Assembly: GCA_965153355.1 (NCBI GenBank)
Contig: OZ231126.1
Location: 80,848,001-80,912,000 of the forward strand
Length of the DNA: 64,000 bases
Source of the DNA: Flaccisagitta enflata
Taxonomy: Eukaryota > Chaetognatha > Sagittoidea > Aphragmophora
Direction: 5' to 3'
A program made the position numbers and the translations under genes. Below the pieces are notes generated by a model. That model was given only the letters and a program-made list of their open reading frames with translations. It was not told the DNA's origin and made no database searches. Positions within the stretch are counted from its first letter, which is position 1; every line of letters starts with the position of its first letter. Shown one piece after another: positions 47,588-61,612 of the stretch.

Positions 47588-47630
<43 letters not shown>

Positions 47631-47631
47631 T

Positions 47632-47727
<96 letters not shown>
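47586..47727. repeat. (GAAA)n microsatellite
   Basis: About 35 units with one GTAA variant, growing straight out of the TAAAA tail of the A element. Confidence 0.95.
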
Positions 47728-47758
47728 ATGGAAACGTAAAGGAAAGCTAAAAGGGAGG

Positions 47759-47868
<110 letters not shown>

Positions 47869-48007
47869 TGTAAAACCAGAAATCATTTATCAAAATGTGG
47901 GCGGCGGGGGAGTGATTCATAAAGATTTATTGACAAGGTATGGGTCTGTCCGAGCTGGTACGTTTATGATGAAAAAAGAAACATACATGTATGCTAAAGT
48001 GGGTGAC

Positions 48008-48384
48008 AACAAGGCCGGATACACGGCTACCCCAGTCGCTTGCGGGTGGGCAGGAGCAGTGCTGGAAAAGGTCACTAGAGCATTTGGGCAGGAGCAGTAG
48101 GCTCAAAAAGCTCAAAAACGCTAAAGAAGTAAATAGTCGCAAAAGCGTCAGATGGTCAGCGGTACCCATTGCCCCGGAGAAGGAGGAGAAGGAGGAGGAG
48201 AAGAAGGAGAAATTTCCTCTATGTGTGAAAGCATAGGTCATCGGCCCCTTTGGGGCCGCTGCCCAAAAGGCGACCAACCGACCGACTGACCGACTGACCG
48301 ACCAACCAACCGACCAACTGACCGAACGACCAAATCAGATCAACATAGCTGGGCAGTGTAGATTCTGCGAAGCACGCGACTAAA
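48008..48384 (+). mobile_element. A-type hairpin element interrupted by a B cassette
   Basis: ACAAGGCCGGATACACGGCT, CAGTCGCTTGCGGGTGGGCA and AAGCTCAAAAACGCTAAAGA continue to AAGTAAA, where a B cassette follows. After it GGCGACCAACCGACC resumes, and the element ends GAAGCACGCGACTAAA. Uninterrupted copies at 27226 and 27803 read AAGTAAAAA then GGACC at this place. Confidence 0.8.
48134..48268 (+). mobile_element. B cassette 5, short, nested in an A element
   Basis: TAGTCGCAAAAGCG, ATGGTCAGCGGTACCCA, a GGAGAAGGA core instead of a minisatellite, hairpin CCTCTATGTGTGAAAGCATAGG, then CGGCCCC-TTT-GGGGCCG and CTGCCCAAAA. It has only one hairpin block, so the minimal mobile unit may need only the two extreme ends. 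Confidence 0.8.
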
Positions 48385-48458
48385 GATAGAAAGTGAGAAA
48401 GCAAGAAAATGAAAGAGAGAAAAAGAAAGATAAAGAGAAAAAGAGAGAGAGTGAAAAC

Positions 48459-48948
48459 TAGTCATTCAAGGATCGCACATGGTCAGCGGTACCCGATGCC
48501 CTGCTTGGAGTGATCAAGTGAAGAAGTGGAGGGAGAGCAGGGCAGCGCACTAAAAGGGTTGATGTCCTGTAGGACACAGGGATGAATTTCGAGATGCAAA
48601 TTGAAGTCAGGATAGCAGAATTTAATCCAAAAGAGTAGATTTGAGGTTTGGGGGGGCAGAACAAATTTGAGGCCTGAGGAGTTGATTTGAAGCCTGGAGG
48701 GCGGATTTGAGGTCTGGAGGGCTGAATTGAGGTCTGGAGGGCAGATATGAGGTACGGAGATTTGAGCTCTCAAGGGCTAAATAGAGGTCTGAAAGGGCTA
48801 ATTTGAGGGCTCAGAGGGCCAAAATCAGGCCTGAGTTGCAGACCTGACATGGGGGAATGGAAGGACCAAAGGACCGATGATGGAAAACATCCCAAAATTC
48901 CCCCTGTGTCCTACAGGACATTGGCCCTTTGAGGCCGCTTCCCAAAAA
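48459..48948 (+). mobile_element. B cassette 6
   Basis: TAGTCATTCAAGGATCG, TGGTCAGCGGTACCCGATG, GGGCAGCGCACTAAAAGGG and CCTGTAGGACACAGG hairpin. Core units TTGAGGTCTGGAGGGCAGAT (48640-48830). Then CCTGTGTCCTACAGG, GGCCGCTTCCCAAAA. The first GGCCCC stem is damaged. Confidence 0.75.
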
Positions 48949-49120
48949 GGAAGACAGAAGGAAAAAAAAAGAGAAAAGTAGAAAAAAAAAAAAGAAAGAG
49001 AGAAAGTGTAAGTAAAAAGAGAAAAATAGACAAAGAGCAAAAGAGAAAAAGAGAAAAAGAGAAAAAGAGAAAAAGAGAAAGAAGAGAAAGAAGAGAAAGA
49101 AGAGAAGAAGGAAGACTAAA

Positions 49121-49790
49121 TAGTCGCAAAAGCGCTAGATGGTCAGCGGTACCCGTTGCCCCTGTGTTTGTGTATGTGAGTGTGATGGTGAGAAGGGCAG
49201 CGGCCCCGAAGGGGCTGATGACCTATGCTCAGTAAGTTTGGAAGCTTGAGGCTGGAATTTGAGCATTGCTGAAAGGACTTGAGCCTTGAAGCTGAGATTT
49301 GAGCCTCAAAGCTAGGATTTGAGCCTCAAGGTTAGGATTTAAGCCTTAAGGTTGGGATTTGAGCTTTGAGGCTGGGATTTGAGCCTCAAGGCTGGGATTT
49401 GAGTCTCAAGACTGGTATTTGAGTCTCAAGACTGGAGAGCCTGTTGGGACGCAGTTCTGTGTTGGATTTGAGCCTCAAGGCTGGAATTTGAGCCTGTTGT
49501 TGGAGTTTGAGCCCAAGCTGGAGTTTGCCTCAAGGCTGGAATTTGAGCCTCGAGGCTGGAATTTGAGCCAAGAGGCTGGAATTTGAGCCTCATGGCTGGA
49601 ATTTGAGCCTCATGGCTGGAATTCGAGCCTCATAGCTGGAATTTGAGCCTTGAGGCGGGTATCTAAGCCTCAAGGCTGGGGTTTGAGCCTCGGAAGGGGG
49701 GGGGGGACGGACGGAGGAGAAGGAGAAGGAGAAATTTGTCCTATGTGTGAAAGCATAGGTCATCGGCCCCTTCGGAGCCGCTGCCCAAAA
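49121..49790 (+). mobile_element. B cassette 7
   Basis: TAGTCGCAAAAGCG, ATGGTCAGCGGTACCCG, CGGCCCC-GAA-GGGGCTG, GACCTATG. About 22 units of GCTGGAATTTGAGCCTCAAG (49240-49690), then CCTATGTGTGAAAGCATAGG, CGGCCCC-TTC-GGAGCCG, CTGCCCAAAA. Confidence 0.8.
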
Positions 49791-49796
49791 GGGAAC

Positions 49797-50289
49797 AGGT
49801 CACCCAAGGGCAATATGTGGTCAGCGATACCCGTTGCCCTGCTTTGCATGGTTGTGAATCGGAATGAGAGGCAGGGCAGCGGCCCCGAAGGGGACAAAGT
49901 CCTGTAGAATACAGGGACTTTGGTCTGCCAAGCACTTATCCGTTTGACCGTCTGCCTCTCTCTCCTCTCAGGCCTGAAATTCTCTCAGGGCTAAAATCTG
50001 CCCTCTCTCAGATTCAAGGCCTGAGAGGGCAGATTTCAGGCCTGAGACGGCAGATTCAAAGCCTGAGAGGACAGGTTTCAGGCCTGAAAGGGCAAATTTC
50101 CGGCCTGAGAGGGCAGATTCAAGGCCTGAGAGAGCAGATTTCAGACCTGAGAAGGCAGATTTTAGGCCTAAGAGGGCAGATTTCAGGCCTGAGAGGGCCT
50201 GGGGGGGGACGAACGAACGGACAAACGAACAAAAGTCCCCTGTGTTCTACCTACAGGACTTCGTCTCCTTCGGGGCCGCTGCCCAAAAA
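49797..50289 (+). mobile_element. B cassette 8
   Basis: AGGTCACCCAAGGGCAATAT, GGTCAGCGATACCCGTTGCC, CGGCCCC-GAA-GGGGACA, CCTGTAGAATACAGG. Core AGGCCTGAGAGGGCAGATTTC (49960-50200), GGACGAACGAACGG, then CCTGTGTTCTACCTACAGG and CGGGGCCGCTGCCC. Lies directly after cassette 7. Confidence 0.8.
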
Positions 50290-50291
50290 GT

Positions 50292-50360
50292 GGAAAAGAG
50301 AACAAGAGAACAAGAGAACAAGAGAACAAGAGAACAAGAGAACAAGAGAACAAGAGAAAG
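50292..50360. repeat. (AAGAGAAC)n microsatellite
   Basis: About seven perfect 8-base units directly after the B cassette tip. Confidence 0.9.
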
Positions 50361-50563
50361 AGAGAAAAAGAGAAAGAGAGGGAAAAAAAAAGGGGAAAGG
50401 GGGCTCTGGATTGCTTCTAAGAAACGCGATGGACATTGGGTAAATGGAATTGAAACTCACTTTTAAAGAAGACACAAACAACATCTGGACGACAGAGAGA
50501 GAAAGTACCATTGAACTCCAAAGATTGACCTAACTCTACATCAAAATGGGATCATCAAGGAAC

Positions 50564-51596
<1,033 letters not shown>

Positions 51597-51619
51597 TGAA
51601 GGTGACGAAAGAGGGGAAC

Positions 51620-52182
51620 TAGTCATCCAAGGATCGCACATGGTCAGCGGTACCCGATGCCCTGCTCGGAGTGATCAAGTGAAGAAGTGGAAAGAGAGCA
51701 GGGCAGCGGCCCCAAAGGGCCGATGTCCTGTAGGACACAGGGGGGAATTTCCAGACGTCCTGAGATACAGATGGCTGATTTGAGGCCTGGAGGGCTGAAA
51801 AGAGGTCTTGGGGCAGATTTGAGGTCATGAGGGAAGATTTGAGCTCTGGAGAGCAGATTTGAGGCCTAAAGGGGGCTAATTTGAGGCCTGGATGGCTAAT
51901 TTGAGGCCTTGAGGCCAGATTTGAAGTCCGGAAATCAAATTTGAGGTCAGGAGGGCAGATTTGAGGCCTGGAGGACAGATTTAAGGTGGATTTGAAGCCT
52001 GGAGAGCTATATCAGGGTCTGACAGGGCTTGCTTCAGGGCATGGAGGGCAAAAAAAAGGCCTGAGAGTGCTGGTTTAGGTCCTTGATGGTCCTCGGGGGG
52101 GGACGGACGGACGGACGGACGGACGGAAGGACGGACGGACGGACGGAAGGACGGACGTCTGGAAATTCCCCCCTGTGTCCTG
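51620..52182 (+). mobile_element. B cassette 9, right end lost, flanked by a duplicated 25-mer
   Basis: TAGTCATCCAAGGATCG, TGGTCAGCGGTACCCGATG, CGGCCCC-AAA-GGGCCG, CCTGTAGGACACAGG and AATTTCCAGACGTCC. Core units TTTGAGGCCTGGAGGGCAGA (51775-52085), GGAC run (52097-52155), then GGACGTCTGGAAATT and CCCTGTGTCC. The GGGGCC hairpin and CTGCCCAAAA tip are missing. GGAGTGAAGGTGACGAAAGA lies on both sides (51593 and 52193 onward). Confidence 0.75.
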
Positions 52183-52785
52183 GAGAGAGAGTGGAGTGAA
52201 GGTGACGAAAGAGGGGGAAAAAGGTGGTCCTAATGGATTTTTTCGCGGCGATCTAATGGTGTATACGATGTTGTCGATGTTGATGTTGATGGTAGTAATG
52301 GTCTCATCCTCGTAGGTAGAAAAAGAGAGAAAAAAAAATGGTTCTACCCTCATGGGTTGGTCGAAGACGAATTGATGATGGGATACCGTTGACGAAACCT
52401 GGGGTTGTCTGGTGTGGTGGAGTTGGCTGGGACGTCTGTGTTGGCTGGTATGCTGGGTTGGCTGGTGTGCTGGGGTTGGCTGCTGTGGTGGAAATGGTTG
52501 GTGTGGTGGTGTTAGGTAATGAGCTTATGGTTGTTGGGGGACGGTAAAAGGAATTCAATTACCGTCAAGAGAAGGATGGTTTCCGATTTAAAAGCCCACG
52601 TGACAAATGTCGAAGATGAGGCTGCAGTGATGAGGAGGAAGTGGTGGAGGAGGAGGAAGAGGAGGAGTGATGAGGAGGATGGAGAGCGAGGAGGTTACAT
52701 GATTACAACCACAACATTCGTCGTGAAGAGTTTTACTTTGTTTGGATCATTCGACGACGAAAAGCAAGATCAGGAAATTCATGAT
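52183..52785. repeat. Mostly unique; minisatellite GTTGGCTGGTRTGCTGGG
   Basis: Units of 18-24 bases at 52405-52525, then a GAGGAGGAAGTGG purine tract. No gene supported. Confidence 0.65.
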
Positions 52786-54104
<1,319 letters not shown>

Positions 54105-54117
54105 CAGGGCCGTATGG

Positions 54118-54152
54118 CAAGGGGCCGCCAGGGCCGCCATGGCGGCCCCTTG
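54118..54152. repeat. GC-rich palindrome
   Basis: GGGCCGCCATGGCGGCCC (54131-54148) is a perfect 18-base palindrome. The 12-mer CAAGGGGCCGCC at 54118 also pairs with GGCGGCCCCTTG at 54141, so two stems compete. Confidence 0.85.
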
Positions 54153-54170
54153 TCGGGACACACACACCCC

Positions 54171-54171
<1 letters not shown>

Positions 54172-54268
<97 letters not shown>

Positions 54269-54321
54269 GAAGAGGCGAGGGAGGGAACAAAGGGAGTTGA
54301 GACGGGACACTGACACCCCTA

Positions 54322-54352
<31 letters not shown>

Positions 54353-54359
54353 GAGTTTC

Positions 54360-54418
<59 letters not shown>

Positions 54419-54464
54419 AGAAGAGGCGAGGGAGGGAACAAAGGGAGTTTCAGACCCGAAACTG

Positions 54465-54559
<95 letters not shown>
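54172..54559. repeat. Three (GA)n arrays inside the hAT-like element
   Basis: GA arrays at 54172-54262, 54323-54412 (split by GGGAGTTTCA) and 54471-54559, each followed by GAGCGAGC(G/A)GAAGAGGCG or its variant. Confidence 0.9.
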
Positions 54560-54562
<3 letters not shown>

Positions 54563-55066
54563 GCGGAAGAGGAGAGGGAGAGAAAGAAGGAGAGTTTTAA
54601 CTCGATACGAAGGGGATCGGTGGAATTGATTGTCATGCCGCCACTGTGTCATTCACTAATATGGGCTCTCAAAATGATCATTCTGTGTTTATCTACATTT
54701 CTAAACCTTTTTCATTGTACTTTTTTTTTCATCATGAGAAACTGGTAACATCTGAATATTTTCTTCAGAAGAAGTCTGTTGGACAATGATTTTGTTTTAC
54801 TCTTAAATGTCGTTAAGAAAAATGTTCAAACTGTGACAATTTTGTGAATGATTAAGCTTCCCATCATGCCATGTGCGTCACCACCAATTCATGTCTATGT
54901 TGACAAATGTGTCACACCCTCCCCTACTACATTTGCAGAGGTAAATAACTGTTGTCTACACATGTAGAGACAAAAAATCACTAGATAGATAAATCGGGAC
55001 ACTAAGAAGTTGTCGTGACACAAATTGGAGGTGGACCCCCCAAAGTTATAGACTCCCATACGGCGC

Positions 55067-55068
<2 letters not shown>

Positions 55069-55097
<29 letters not shown>

Positions 55098-55136
55098 TGA
55101 TGATGATGATGATAATGATGATGATGATGATGGTGA

Positions 55137-55187
<51 letters not shown>

Positions 55188-55247
55188 CTGATGATGGATG
55201 ATGATGATGATGATGATGGTGATGGATGATGATGATGTTGATGATTG

Positions 55248-55335
<88 letters not shown>

Positions 55336-55345
55336 TGATGATGAT
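55069..55345. repeat. (GAT)n array, right part
   Basis: GAT units with GGATGATGAT and GTTGATGATTGTGAT variants shared with the left array, confirming a single array split by the insertion. Confidence 0.95.
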
Positions 55346-55419
55346 GGTCATCATCATGGCAGTGATATCGACGCGGAAGAAAATGATGATATCGAAGATG
55401 ATATTGGTGGCTTTTGAGT

Positions 55420-55592
55420 CAGTGTAAGGCGACTCCAAAACCTGTTCTTCTACTAGTTGGTCGGTCCGTCCGGTGTGTACGTGTGCGTGTGTCTTTAACA
55501 GTGTTTTAAATGTTAGATCGACCGATTTCATCACTGACTTTGCCAGACGGTACGCAACTTGGACACAGCCGTGAATCAGGGCCTTGTTTTCA
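55420..55592 (-). mobile_element. A-type element, inverted, decayed
   Basis: AAGGCGACTCC, GGTCGGTCCGTCCGG, GACGGTACGCAACTTGG, GCCGTGAATCAGGGCCTTGTT. Order fits A; both hairpins are degraded. Confidence 0.5.
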
Positions 55593-55940
55593 GCGTGTGC
55601 AGGATAAAACCTGGTGGAAAAAGGAAAAGAGGTCAACGAAAATACCAACGAACCAAAATGAAGAACGATGAGACGGAAAAAGCTAACAAGAGAAATAGAA
55701 AGGAGAAGACGAGGAAAACCCAGAGGCCACTCAGAGAGTGAGTATAACGAAAGGGGGGATGAGGATGACAAGGAGGGGAGTAGAAAGCTGGTGTGGCAGA
55801 ATGAATAAGAATACAAAAATGCCTCTGCAAGTCTACAACTTACAAGGGAGATGAAAGATTGGAGGTAGGGGGTAAGAATGTCAAAAAATTGAAGCTCATA
55901 AGATAGTGAAATCAATTAAAGAGCGCGAAAATGTATTTAG
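55593..55940. other. No gene seen
   Basis: Purine-rich unique sequence; 60-codon basic open frame at 55559-55741 without a recognisable domain. Confidence 0.5.
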
Positions 55941-56478
55941 CAGGGTACGACAAAGTGCGGGAGCACGGGAGCAATGCTCCAAGGCAGCGATCAGTTTTGT
56001 AGGCAGCAGAGGAGAGAAAAAAGGGGTAAAAGAAAAAAGGAAAAAAAAAAAAGAAGGGGAAAAAAGGAAAAGTAAGGAGAGACAAAAAAAAAAAAAACGA
56101 GAGGAAAAAAAAGAAAGAGCGACAAAAAAATGACCAGATAATCAAGGATTGTATAGTCCATGCTAATATTTGCCTACAGAACATCTGTTTATAAAAGTAA
56201 CTGGTACTTCAGAATGCAGATTTAAAGCATTATGAAGCGAAGGATTTTTTTCATACACAATGTGTTTTATTTAGTCCTATCATTAAAAGATCAAGAGAAG
56301 AGAGAAATAAGTTTTTTTTGAAATGGTTCCTGCATACAAAATTCATTTGGCTGATGTACTGCATATTACTATCAAATTCTTGCTCTTGCAATCATGCGAA
56401 AAGCTTATGCAATGTTTGTAGGCAGGGACCAGTAGAAATTTTTTGCTCGTAGGCAGCGAAAAATTTTGTCGGACCCTG
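55941..56478. mobile_element. hAT-type element, 538 bases, relative of 30893-33082
   Basis: Ends CAGGGTACGACAAAGTGCGG and TTTTGTCGGACCCTG, with GAGCACGGGAGCAATGCTCC and TTTGCTCGTAGGCAGCGAAA subterminal blocks matching GAGCACGCGAGCGGCGCTC and TTTGCTCGTAGGAAGCAAGA of the larger element. Flanking 8-mers differ, so the insertion looks old. Confidence 0.7.
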
Positions 56479-56479
56479 G

Positions 56480-57082
56480 ACTATTTACGCGGTATTTATG
56501 AGGGCCAAAAAAAAAGAGGCAATCATGGTCCTTGCCCTTATCGATGAGACATGTTTTTTTGCCAGATCAATTTACAGTAAAACTTTCGTAAGGGCATCCA
56601 CGTTATCTGATTTTTTTTTCTAAACGTTTGAAATCCACTCCCCTCACTTCCAAAGAACATGAAAAGATAGACCTCGTAGGATAGAATCTTTTTCTTATTT
56701 TCCTGGTGTGGAAAAAGAGGAAGAGTGAAATGGAGTGATTGAAACGATATGGGCAAAAGAAGGTCAGAACGGGGGGAAGGAAAGAAGACCGGGAAGGAAA
56801 AAAAGAAATAAAGAAAGAGAGAATAGATAAAGAAGGAAAAAGAAAGTGAGGAAAGGAAGAATTAGAGAGAGACGCAAAGAAAAGAAAAAAAAATAAAGAA
56901 AAAAGATATCGAGGCAGAAAAAAAAAGTAATGGAAGCAGGAAAGGATGAATTCGGGGATATTGGAGCGCTATATCGATATGTCGTAAGAATGGCATTTCA
57001 TTCGTCAACAACATGATAGATTTGTGCAAAACACAATATTCTGACCCGCTTGAACAGTATCTCATTTAGGGATATTTTCCGA
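56480..57082. other. No gene seen
   Basis: AT- and A-rich; GAAAGAAAGAGA tract at 56780-56930. Confidence 0.5.
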
Positions 57083-57087
57083 TATGA

Positions 57088-60000
57088 CAGCTGGGTAACA
57101 ATAAAGTCACTAACTTCAGAACAGGGTGTTCTGAAGTTAACGACTTTACTGATTTCAAAGCTCACTTTTTAAGCAGGTAGTGTCAGGATATGTTGACATT
57201 TTTTTCTGTTTTCCCGTACTAAAAAATCTTCACTCTTCCTGGTTTTTGTTAGCAAAAATGCTGCAGATGCTAGAAAAACCATTAGCAAAAATTTTTTATC
57301 GATTACCACTTCAAAATATGACAAAATCGCGGTGGAAGTGGCTCGGAAAAAAATGGAGCCAAAACACTTTTTCATTTTTTTCTCAAAATATGTCGTCTTC
57401 AAATTTCACCATTTTCTCGGCAAAGTTGCCCCTGTAGGTGATGTTGATAACAGCAAAAAAAAAATGGATACTACTCCTCTCAAAATGGGACTAAATGACG
57501 AAAAAATGTTTTGAGCGTTAAAGTCATTAATTTCAGCGATTTTACTGATTTCAGTAATTTCACTGATTTTAACAATTTCAGTCCCCTTTTGCGCAATACC
57601 ATTCTAAAGGTTCCAAAGTTGCTGATTTTAACGACTCTGTTACATCCTGAAGTCACTGAATTTAGTGACTTGTCCCACTTTTGATCCTCAATTTACAAGA
57701 TGTGCTACAAGACTGAATGGTTATATTGGAGATTTCCTAAGGAGTGTTTTTCATATCAAAATCTTAAATAAATTCAATATATTTAAAAAGTTATTAAATG
57801 AAACAAAACGAGATGACATGTCTTTCACAAACAAGGCGACCGGAAGTCTTCCAAGAGAGGACTCTCTACAAGAATCGTAGAGAGAACTGGAAATCTGTGA
57901 TCGTGACCGAGATGAGCAAGGGAATGAACCATCAACACGAGCGAAGAGCTGTAAATTGGAAAGCAAATGAAGAAAAGATTCGTTAAACCAAAAGGACTAT
58001 TGACCCACTCCTTCTGAAAATGAAATGAATTGAGTAGAATTTATCATTTCAATAGACTGAACAAATTCCTGCTTAGGAAGAAAATCATCTGTTAATCTCT
58101 CACATTTGTGATCACCTTAAGATTCATCATTGGCGATGAATAAGCGGGTGAGAATGGGTTATGAGATCATTTTGGTAAAATACCTGAGAGGACATGGTTT
58201 GCTGAAGCCTTAAAATATTGTGGAACAAATGAATAGTAATTCTTCCCATGATGCTGCAAAAGATTTTGCATGGCTGCTTCTACCAAAAGTACCTGAAGGG
58301 ACCTATACATCACCGTTGTCCACAGTTGTTTATTTAGCCTTGTTTACTGATAAATTCTGTTTCGTTATGACAGTGAATCACAAGTTTATTTCTGTTTAGT
58401 TGTTGCAAGAGATTAAAGACTCTCTCTCCCATTTTTGGTTTCCAGTTTGAAAATCCGTATTAATGTAGTAGACAAGCAAATTTTTCCCCACTTCTGCATG
58501 TGTAGAGAGAAAGGAGAAAGATGTTTTAAAACGGTGATGATTTATTACTACTAGGCAAGCCGTTATTCACATTATTATCCTTTTGATTACCTATTGATAA
58601 GTTGCTGCCTCATCAAACAAACCTACAACCAAAGATTGACAGACAGATAAATCTTAATGGTTGTTGTTATTTGCTGGGGAGTTGTTGTCTCATCGTTCTC
58701 TTAGGTTACTGTAAGTCTTGTAGCACATCTTGTAAATTGAGGATTAAAAGTGGGACAAGTCACTGTGAGGGAAAATATCTTGTACCAGTCTCTTCCGGCG
58801 GCGGCTCCGTCGCGTCGGCGCTCTGCGCTCCGTTAGCGTATCGCTCCGTCAGCGTCTCATACAAGTCCCTCTATTCCACGCTGTCTACCCGGTTTATGGA
58901 GGCACATCTATACACAAATGGACACGTAGGTTATATCTCTCTTTTAACGATGGAATGATGATATTGGCTAACGATAGGAAATTACTAGGGGCACCTGACT
59001 TTATACTATCTGGCAGGTGTAAGCAAAGAAACGTGAGTACAAAGTGGAAACACTGTCTGGAAGAAAGAATGATTGTATAAAGATTATTTATGACCACAGA
59101 TAAAGTCACAGTTTGAGTCACAGCCCTGGCCACAGCTACTCGGAATCGTCCACAGCTTCTGCCACAGCTTCTTCCACAGTCTTTCCACAGTTCTTCCAAC
59201 GCGTCGCCGCTACGCTGCCGCTACGCTGTTGCCGCGCTGCCGCCGCGTCGCCGCTGCGTGAAATAGGATTATATGTACATAAATTAAACAACAAACACCA
59301 ATTTGTTCAAAAGGAATTTTCAACGAATATCAAAATATCAGTATTCAGTGATGATTTTTCAATGCTTCCGCTCTTTTGGTAGACTGGTTTTCAATCACTT
59401 CTTGACAAATCTATCATCTTTTTTTTGCACTTGACTTCTTGGCCGAATTTGTTCCCCAACCTTTGCCTGATAAAAGAATATCGTTATGGATGGGTGGGCA
59501 CAACAACAACAACAAGAGCAAAAGTCAAGCTGCTCAATTTGATGAAAAACTATGGTTAAGGCAGTCAACAGAAAACTAAGGACCCGTTTAAAGTTGCTGA
59601 CCAGTTTCATTATTCTCTTTTGGTTTCATTTGGTATCTTGTGATATTTGGTCTTTAAAATCTATCTGTCTGTCAATGTTTGGTTGTAGGTTTGTTTGATA
59701 AGGCAGCAACATATCAATAGGTAATCAAAAGGATATTAATGTGAATAACAGCTGGCCTATTAGTAATAAATCACCACCATCTTAAAATACATGCAGAAGT
59801 GGGGGAAAATTTGCTTGTCAACTACATTAATATGGATTTTCAAACAGGAAACTAAAAATGGGAGAGACAGTCTTCAATCTCTTGCAACAACTAAACAGAA
59901 ATAAACTTGAGATTCACTGTCATAATGAAACAGAATTCATCAGTAAACAAGGCTAAATAAACAACTGTGAACAACGGTGGTGTATAGGTCCCTTCAGGTA

Positions 60001-61175
60001 CTTTGGTAGAAGCAGCCATGCAAAATCTTATGCAGCATCATGGGGAAGAATTACTTTCCATTTGTTCCAGAATATTTCAAGGCTTCAGCCAATCATGTCC
60101 TCTGAGGTATTTTACCAAAATGATCTCATAGCCCATTCTCACCCGCTCATTCATCGCTTATGATGAATCTTAAGGTGATCACAAATGTGAAAGATTAACA
60201 GATGATTATCTTCCTAAGCAAGAATTTGTTCAGTCTATTGAAATGATAAATTCTACTCAATTCCTTTCAGATAGAGTGCGTCAATAGTCCTTTTGGTTTA
60301 ATGAATCTTTTCTTCATTTGCTTTCCAATTTACAGTTCTTCACTCTTGTTGGTGGTTCATTCCCTTGCTTGTCTCGGTCACGATCACTGATTTGCAGTTC
60401 TCTCTATGATTCCTGTAAGGAGTCCTCTCGTGGAAGACATCCAGTCACCTTGTTTGTGGAAGATATGTCATCTTGTTTTGTTTCATTTAATATCTTTTTG
60501 AATATATTGAAAAACGCTCTTAAGGAAATCTCCAATATAACCATTCAGTCTTGTAGCACATCTTGAAAATTTAAGATTAAAAGTGGGACAAGTCACTAAA
60601 TTCAGTGACTTCAGGATGTAACAGAGTCGTTAAAATCAGCAACTTTGGAACCTTTAGAATGGTATTGCGCAAAAGGGGACTGAAATTGTTAAAATCAGTG
60701 AAATTACTGAAATCAGTAAAATCGCTGAAATTAATGACTTTAACGCTCAAAATTTTTTTTCGTCATTTAGTCCCATTTTGAGAGGAGTAGTATCCAATTT
60801 TTTTTTTTGCTGTTATCAACATCACCTACAGGGGCAACTTTGCCGAGAAAATGGTGAAATTTGAAGATGACATATTTTGAGAAAAAAATGAAAAAGTGTT
60901 TTGGCTCCATTTTTTTCCGAGCCACTTCCGCCTTCATTTTGTCATTTTTTGAAGAGGTAATTGATAAAAAAATTTTGTCAATAGTTTTTCTTGCATCTGC
61001 AGCATTTTTGCTAACAAAAACCAGGAAGAGTGAAGATTTTTTAGTACGGGAAAACTGAAAAAACTGTCAACACATCCTGACACTACCTGCTTAAAACGTG
61101 AGCGTTGAAATCAGTAAAGTCGTTAACTTCAGAACACCCTGTTCTGAAGTTAGTGACTTTATTGTTACCCAGCTG
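57088..61175. mobile_element. 4.1 kb element with arms of about 1.5 kb, target duplication TATGA
   Basis: Left arm 57088-58653 and right arm 59658-61175 are inverse copies, both starting CAGCTGGGTAACAATAAAGT. TATGA flanks both ends (57083-57087, 61176-61180). Next to each end is a hairpin TTCAGAAC...GTTCTGAA, followed by repeated CACTGATTTTA / AGTGACTT motifs. The spacer (about 1 kb) holds a stray 50-base piece of right-arm sequence (58714-58766), CTCCGTCGCGTCGGCG repeats and CCACAGCTTC repeats, but no transposase. I cannot name the superfamily; CAG/CTG ends recall hAT, the 5-base duplication does not. Confidence 0.8.
59477..59502 (+). mobile_element. C-type element 5' motif relic
   Basis: AATATCGTTATGGATGGGTG matches the ATATCGTTGTGGACGGGTGG of C-type elements, inside the spacer of the 4.1 kb element. 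Confidence 0.35.
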
Positions 61176-61181
61176 TATGAT

Positions 61182-61410
61182 CAATACCCCCTTTTCCGGT
61201 GACAGTCAAATTGGCATAGCTCATGGCCGGGAATTATCAAAGGACTCAATTGGCGACGCCATGAAGCTCTAGCAAATCAGGCCTTTGTAAGCGACTGCGC
61301 GCGGAAGAAATTAATTTAAGCGTACGTTTGAGCATATGAAAAGTGACAGACCAATTTTGTTTATTCATCTGCGAAAAAAAATCCTATGACTGATCTGATC
61401 TTCTAAGAGT
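61182..61410. other. No gene seen
   Basis: Short unique stretch between the 4.1 kb element and the tandem arrays. Confidence 0.5.
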
Positions 61411-61411
61411 T

Positions 61412-61612
61412 TATCCCAATGGTACAAAATGGAAAAAGATACGGGCAAGCAGGAAAGAACAAGAAGAATAACAAGAAATTTGGAAGGATTCATCCCAATA
61501 GCACAAAATGGAAAATGTACTGGCAAGCAAGGAAGAAGAAAGAGAAGAAGTAACTTGGAAAAATTCATCCCATTGGTTCAAAATGGAAAAAAGATACAGG
61601 CAAGCAGGAATG
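61412..61612. repeat. Three tandem units of about 76-79 bases
   Basis: Landmarks CATCCCAATRG and ACAAAATGGAAAA...GGCAAGCAGGAA repeat at 61412, 61491 and 61567. Confidence 0.85.

Larger units (their letters stand above)
54105..55068. mobile_element. hAT-like element, 964 bases, inserted in the GAT array
   Basis: Ends CAGGGCCGTATGG and (inverse) CAGCGCCGTATGGG. ATGATGAT flanks both sides, as expected for an 8-base duplication but uninformative in a GAT array. The left 450 bases hold three partial copies of a block with CCCCTAAGAGAG, (GA)n and GGAAGAGGCGAGGGAGGGAA. The right half is unique and AT-rich. No transposase. Confidence 0.75.

Noticed and set aside
55933-56486. 8-base target duplication for the 55.9 kb hAT copy
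   Set aside because: GTATTTAG and GACTATTT do not align at the element boundaries.
57165-58958. Open frames of 60-118 codons inside the 4.1 kb element as a transposase
   Set aside because: Short, AT-rich, not conserved in frame between the two arms, and no catalytic motif seen.
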